The notes below the pieces were generated by a model, which searched no databases, was not told the origin of the DNA, and worked only from the letters and a program-made list of their open reading frames with translations. Shown piece after piece: positions 62,724 through 64,000 of a DNA stretch of 64,000 nucleotides (its first letter is position 1; the number at the start of each line of letters is the position of its first letter). Source of the DNA: Albibacterium sp963696875 (GTDB lineage Bacteria; Bacteroidota; Bacteroidia; Sphingobacteriales; Sphingobacteriaceae); assembly GCA_963696875.1 (NCBI GenBank), contig CAVOLQ010000002.1:248001-312000 (forward strand), in the 5' to 3' direction. Made by a program: the position numbers and the translations under genes.

Positions 62724-63932
62724 TTAAAGTGTTTTATCTATCACAGGTAATTTATAATATTTGGGTTTATCGTTTTCTGTCAAATCAAAAACAACATCTT
62801 TATAATCAGTAATTACTTCGTATAGCGTATTTCTTTCGATAGGATGCCTGCCAACATTTTTAATTAAATCAACCAATTCTTGCGTACTCATTTTCGGATT
62901 TTGTTCCTCGGCACCCGCCATTGAATAGATTTTGGTGGTATCGTCTAAAGTTCCATCAATATCATCCACACCAAAACTTAGAGAAAGCTGAGCTGTATTT
63001 CTACTAATCATTGCCCAATAGGCTTTAATATGGTCGAAATTATCCATGTAGATTCTACTAATGGCGTAGTTCCGTAAATCTTCGATAATGGATACTTCTG
63101 GCACTTTTGACATTTGGTTTTCTTTATTTCGAAATTTTAAAGGTATAAAAGCCTGGAAACCCTTCGTTTTGTCTTGAAGCTGGCGAAGCCTTTCCATATG
63201 ATCTATACGATGCTTATATTCTTCAATATGGCCATATAACATTGTGGCATTAGAACGCATTCCTAATTTGTGGGCTTGTTCGTGAATATCCAGCCACTGT
63301 TCTGCATTACACTTATCTGCGGCTATTTTCATTCGAACTTCTGGATGAAAGATCTCTGCTCCGCCACCTGGCATAGAATCCAAACCGGCTTCTTTTAGAT
63401 ATTTCATTCCATCATAGTGAGTCAGCTTAGCCTTTTTAAAAATATAATAATATTCAACTGGAGTCAAAGCCTTGATATGGAGCTCGGGGCGGTGTGCTTT
63501 TGTTTTTCGGAAAAAGTCTGCATAAAAATCAAGATCTTGCTTTGGCACAACGCCACCGGTAATATGCACCTCGGTTATGGGTTCATTGTCATAAGCAATT
63601 ACCTGATTCATCATATCCTCGACGGTCATTTCCCAGGCATCTTCGCGGTTCTTTATTAGTCGAGAATAGGAACAGAACTTGCAGTCATAAACACAAAGGT
63701 TAGTAGGTTCAATATGAAAATTGCGGTTAAAATAGGTTAGGTCGCCATGTTTTCTTTCCCTTATAAAATTTGCTAACACGCCTAAATAACCAAGCTCCCC
63801 CTTTTCATAAAGATTAATCCCTTCATCAAAAGTAATTCTTACTCCGTTAAGAACTTTTTGAGCGATATTCTTTAAAATCAAAGGAAGGTTTTTATCCTCG
63901 ATTAATAAAATCAAATTGTCTTTTGCGTTCAT
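62724..63932 (-). CDS. mqnE: Aminofutalosine synthase (radical SAM)
   Basis: MqnE joins the MqnA product with SAM to form 6-amino-6-deoxyfutalosine. The radical SAM cluster motif is C80xxxC84xxC87 (NLCVYDCKFCSYSR) from the start MNAKDNLILLIED; ITGGVVP, LDSMPGGGAEIFHPEVR and FIPLKF are also typical. I prefer MqnE over MqnC because of CSYSR and PGGGAEIF; both families are related to CofH. The frame is open nine codons further upstream (63959). Only 68 bases remain to the window edge. Confidence 0.92.
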   Translation of the reverse strand: MNAKDNLILLIEDKNLPLILKNIAQKVLNGVRITFDEGINLYEKGELGYLGVLANFIRERKHGDLTYFNRNFHIEPTNLCVYDCKFCSYSRLIKNREDAWEMTVEDMMNQVIAYDNEPITEVHITGGVVPKQDLDFYADFFRKTKAHRPELHIKALTPVEYYYIFKKAKLTHYDGMKYLKEAGLDSMPGGGAEIFHPEVRMKIAADKCNAEQWLDIHEQAHKLGMRSNATMLYGHIEEYKHRIDHMERLRQLQDKTKGFQAFIPLKFRNKENQMSKVPEVSIIEDLRNYAISRIYMDNFDHIKAYWAMISRNTAQLSLSFGVDDIDGTLDDTTKIYSMAGAEEQNPKMSTQELVDLIKNVGRHPIERNTLYEVITDYKDVVFDLTENDKPKYYKLPVIDKTL

Positions 63933-64000
63933 ACTATGATTCCTTAAACTATCCAGCAACGTATCTCACAAATGTACAAAAAAAGAAAATTGAACTGGTT

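Noticed and set aside
1..64000. CRISPR arrays, insertion sequences, prophage, toxin-antitoxin or defence systems
   Set aside because: No evenly spaced direct repeats, transposase, integrase, terminase, cas or restriction genes were seen anywhere in the window.
1..64000. tRNA or rRNA genes
   Set aside because: Gaps were read for the TTCGANTC arm and rRNA cores; only RNase P RNA was found.

Overview
The window is a chromosomal housekeeping segment from a low-GC member of the Bacteroidetes, most likely family Sphingobacteriaceae (Sphingobacterium/Pedobacter relatives). The evidence is the AT-rich sequence, the near absence of Shine-Dalgarno sites, several good matches to the Bacteroidetes promoter (TTTG, about 20 bases, TAnnTTTG), a futalosine-type menaquinone gene pair, an S46 dipeptidyl-peptidase, a Bacteroidetes-type PhoH-purC gene string, and protein sequences that read like that family. 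This placement is inference from recognition; no 16S gene is present.

Layout. 1-3.9 kb: start-truncated view of an S46 peptidase, then a minus-strand trpS-dNK-kdsB operon. 4.1-9.5 kb: desaturase, acyltransferase and ABC ATPase genes (plus), then an ABC exporter and a SAM hydroxide adenosyltransferase (minus). 9.7-13 kb: phoH-purC-STAS-rnz operon. 13-18 kb: thioesterase, rpsO, pnp, rpe, nitrilase-like gene. 18-22.8 kb: serC-serA-lysC-lysA. 22.8-26.7 kb: rnhA, a membrane protein, gdhA with a small partner, kdsA. 26.7-32 kb: recQ divergent from kdsD-manC, then rlmB. 32-36.8 kb: dnaB, etfBA, bifunctional nuclease. 36.9-44.2 kb: two TPR proteins, gyrA, hemF, MFS transporter (minus). 44.3-48.1 kb: DUF4442 protein, lipoprotein, SCO1, cytochrome c, RNase P RNA, NtrC-type regulator. 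48.1-57.8 kb: algH, pdxH, pncB, methyltransferase, mutS, rnr, polyprenyl synthase. 57.9-64 kb: rplU-rpmA, an ECF sigma factor with an overlapping membrane gene, aldo/keto reductase, mqnA, mqnE.

Functionally the region gathers lipid A/Kdo supply (kdsA, kdsB, kdsD), amino-acid synthesis (serine, lysine, glutamate), RNA decay and processing (pnp, rnr, rnz, rnhA, rnpB), DNA replication and repair (dnaB, gyrA, recQ, mutS), electron transfer (ETF, SCO, cytochrome c, menaquinone) and ribosomal proteins.

The most striking property is technical or evolutionary: six genes carry twelve single-base indels, mostly one extra base in a short homopolymer, and three of the hit genes (gyrA, rplU, rpmA) are essential. 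Five lie within 760 bases of one regulator gene. In each case the reading frame is restored exactly by correcting the run, so I treat these as functional genes with sequence errors. I saw no transposase, prophage, CRISPR array, tRNA, defence locus or biosynthetic cluster, and I did not find a convincing undescribed system. The best biological leads are a perfect 66-base palindrome built from a repeated 10-11-mer, an NtrC-type regulator lacking the canonical GAFTGA loop, and an ECF sigma factor overlapping a four-helix membrane protein of unknown family.
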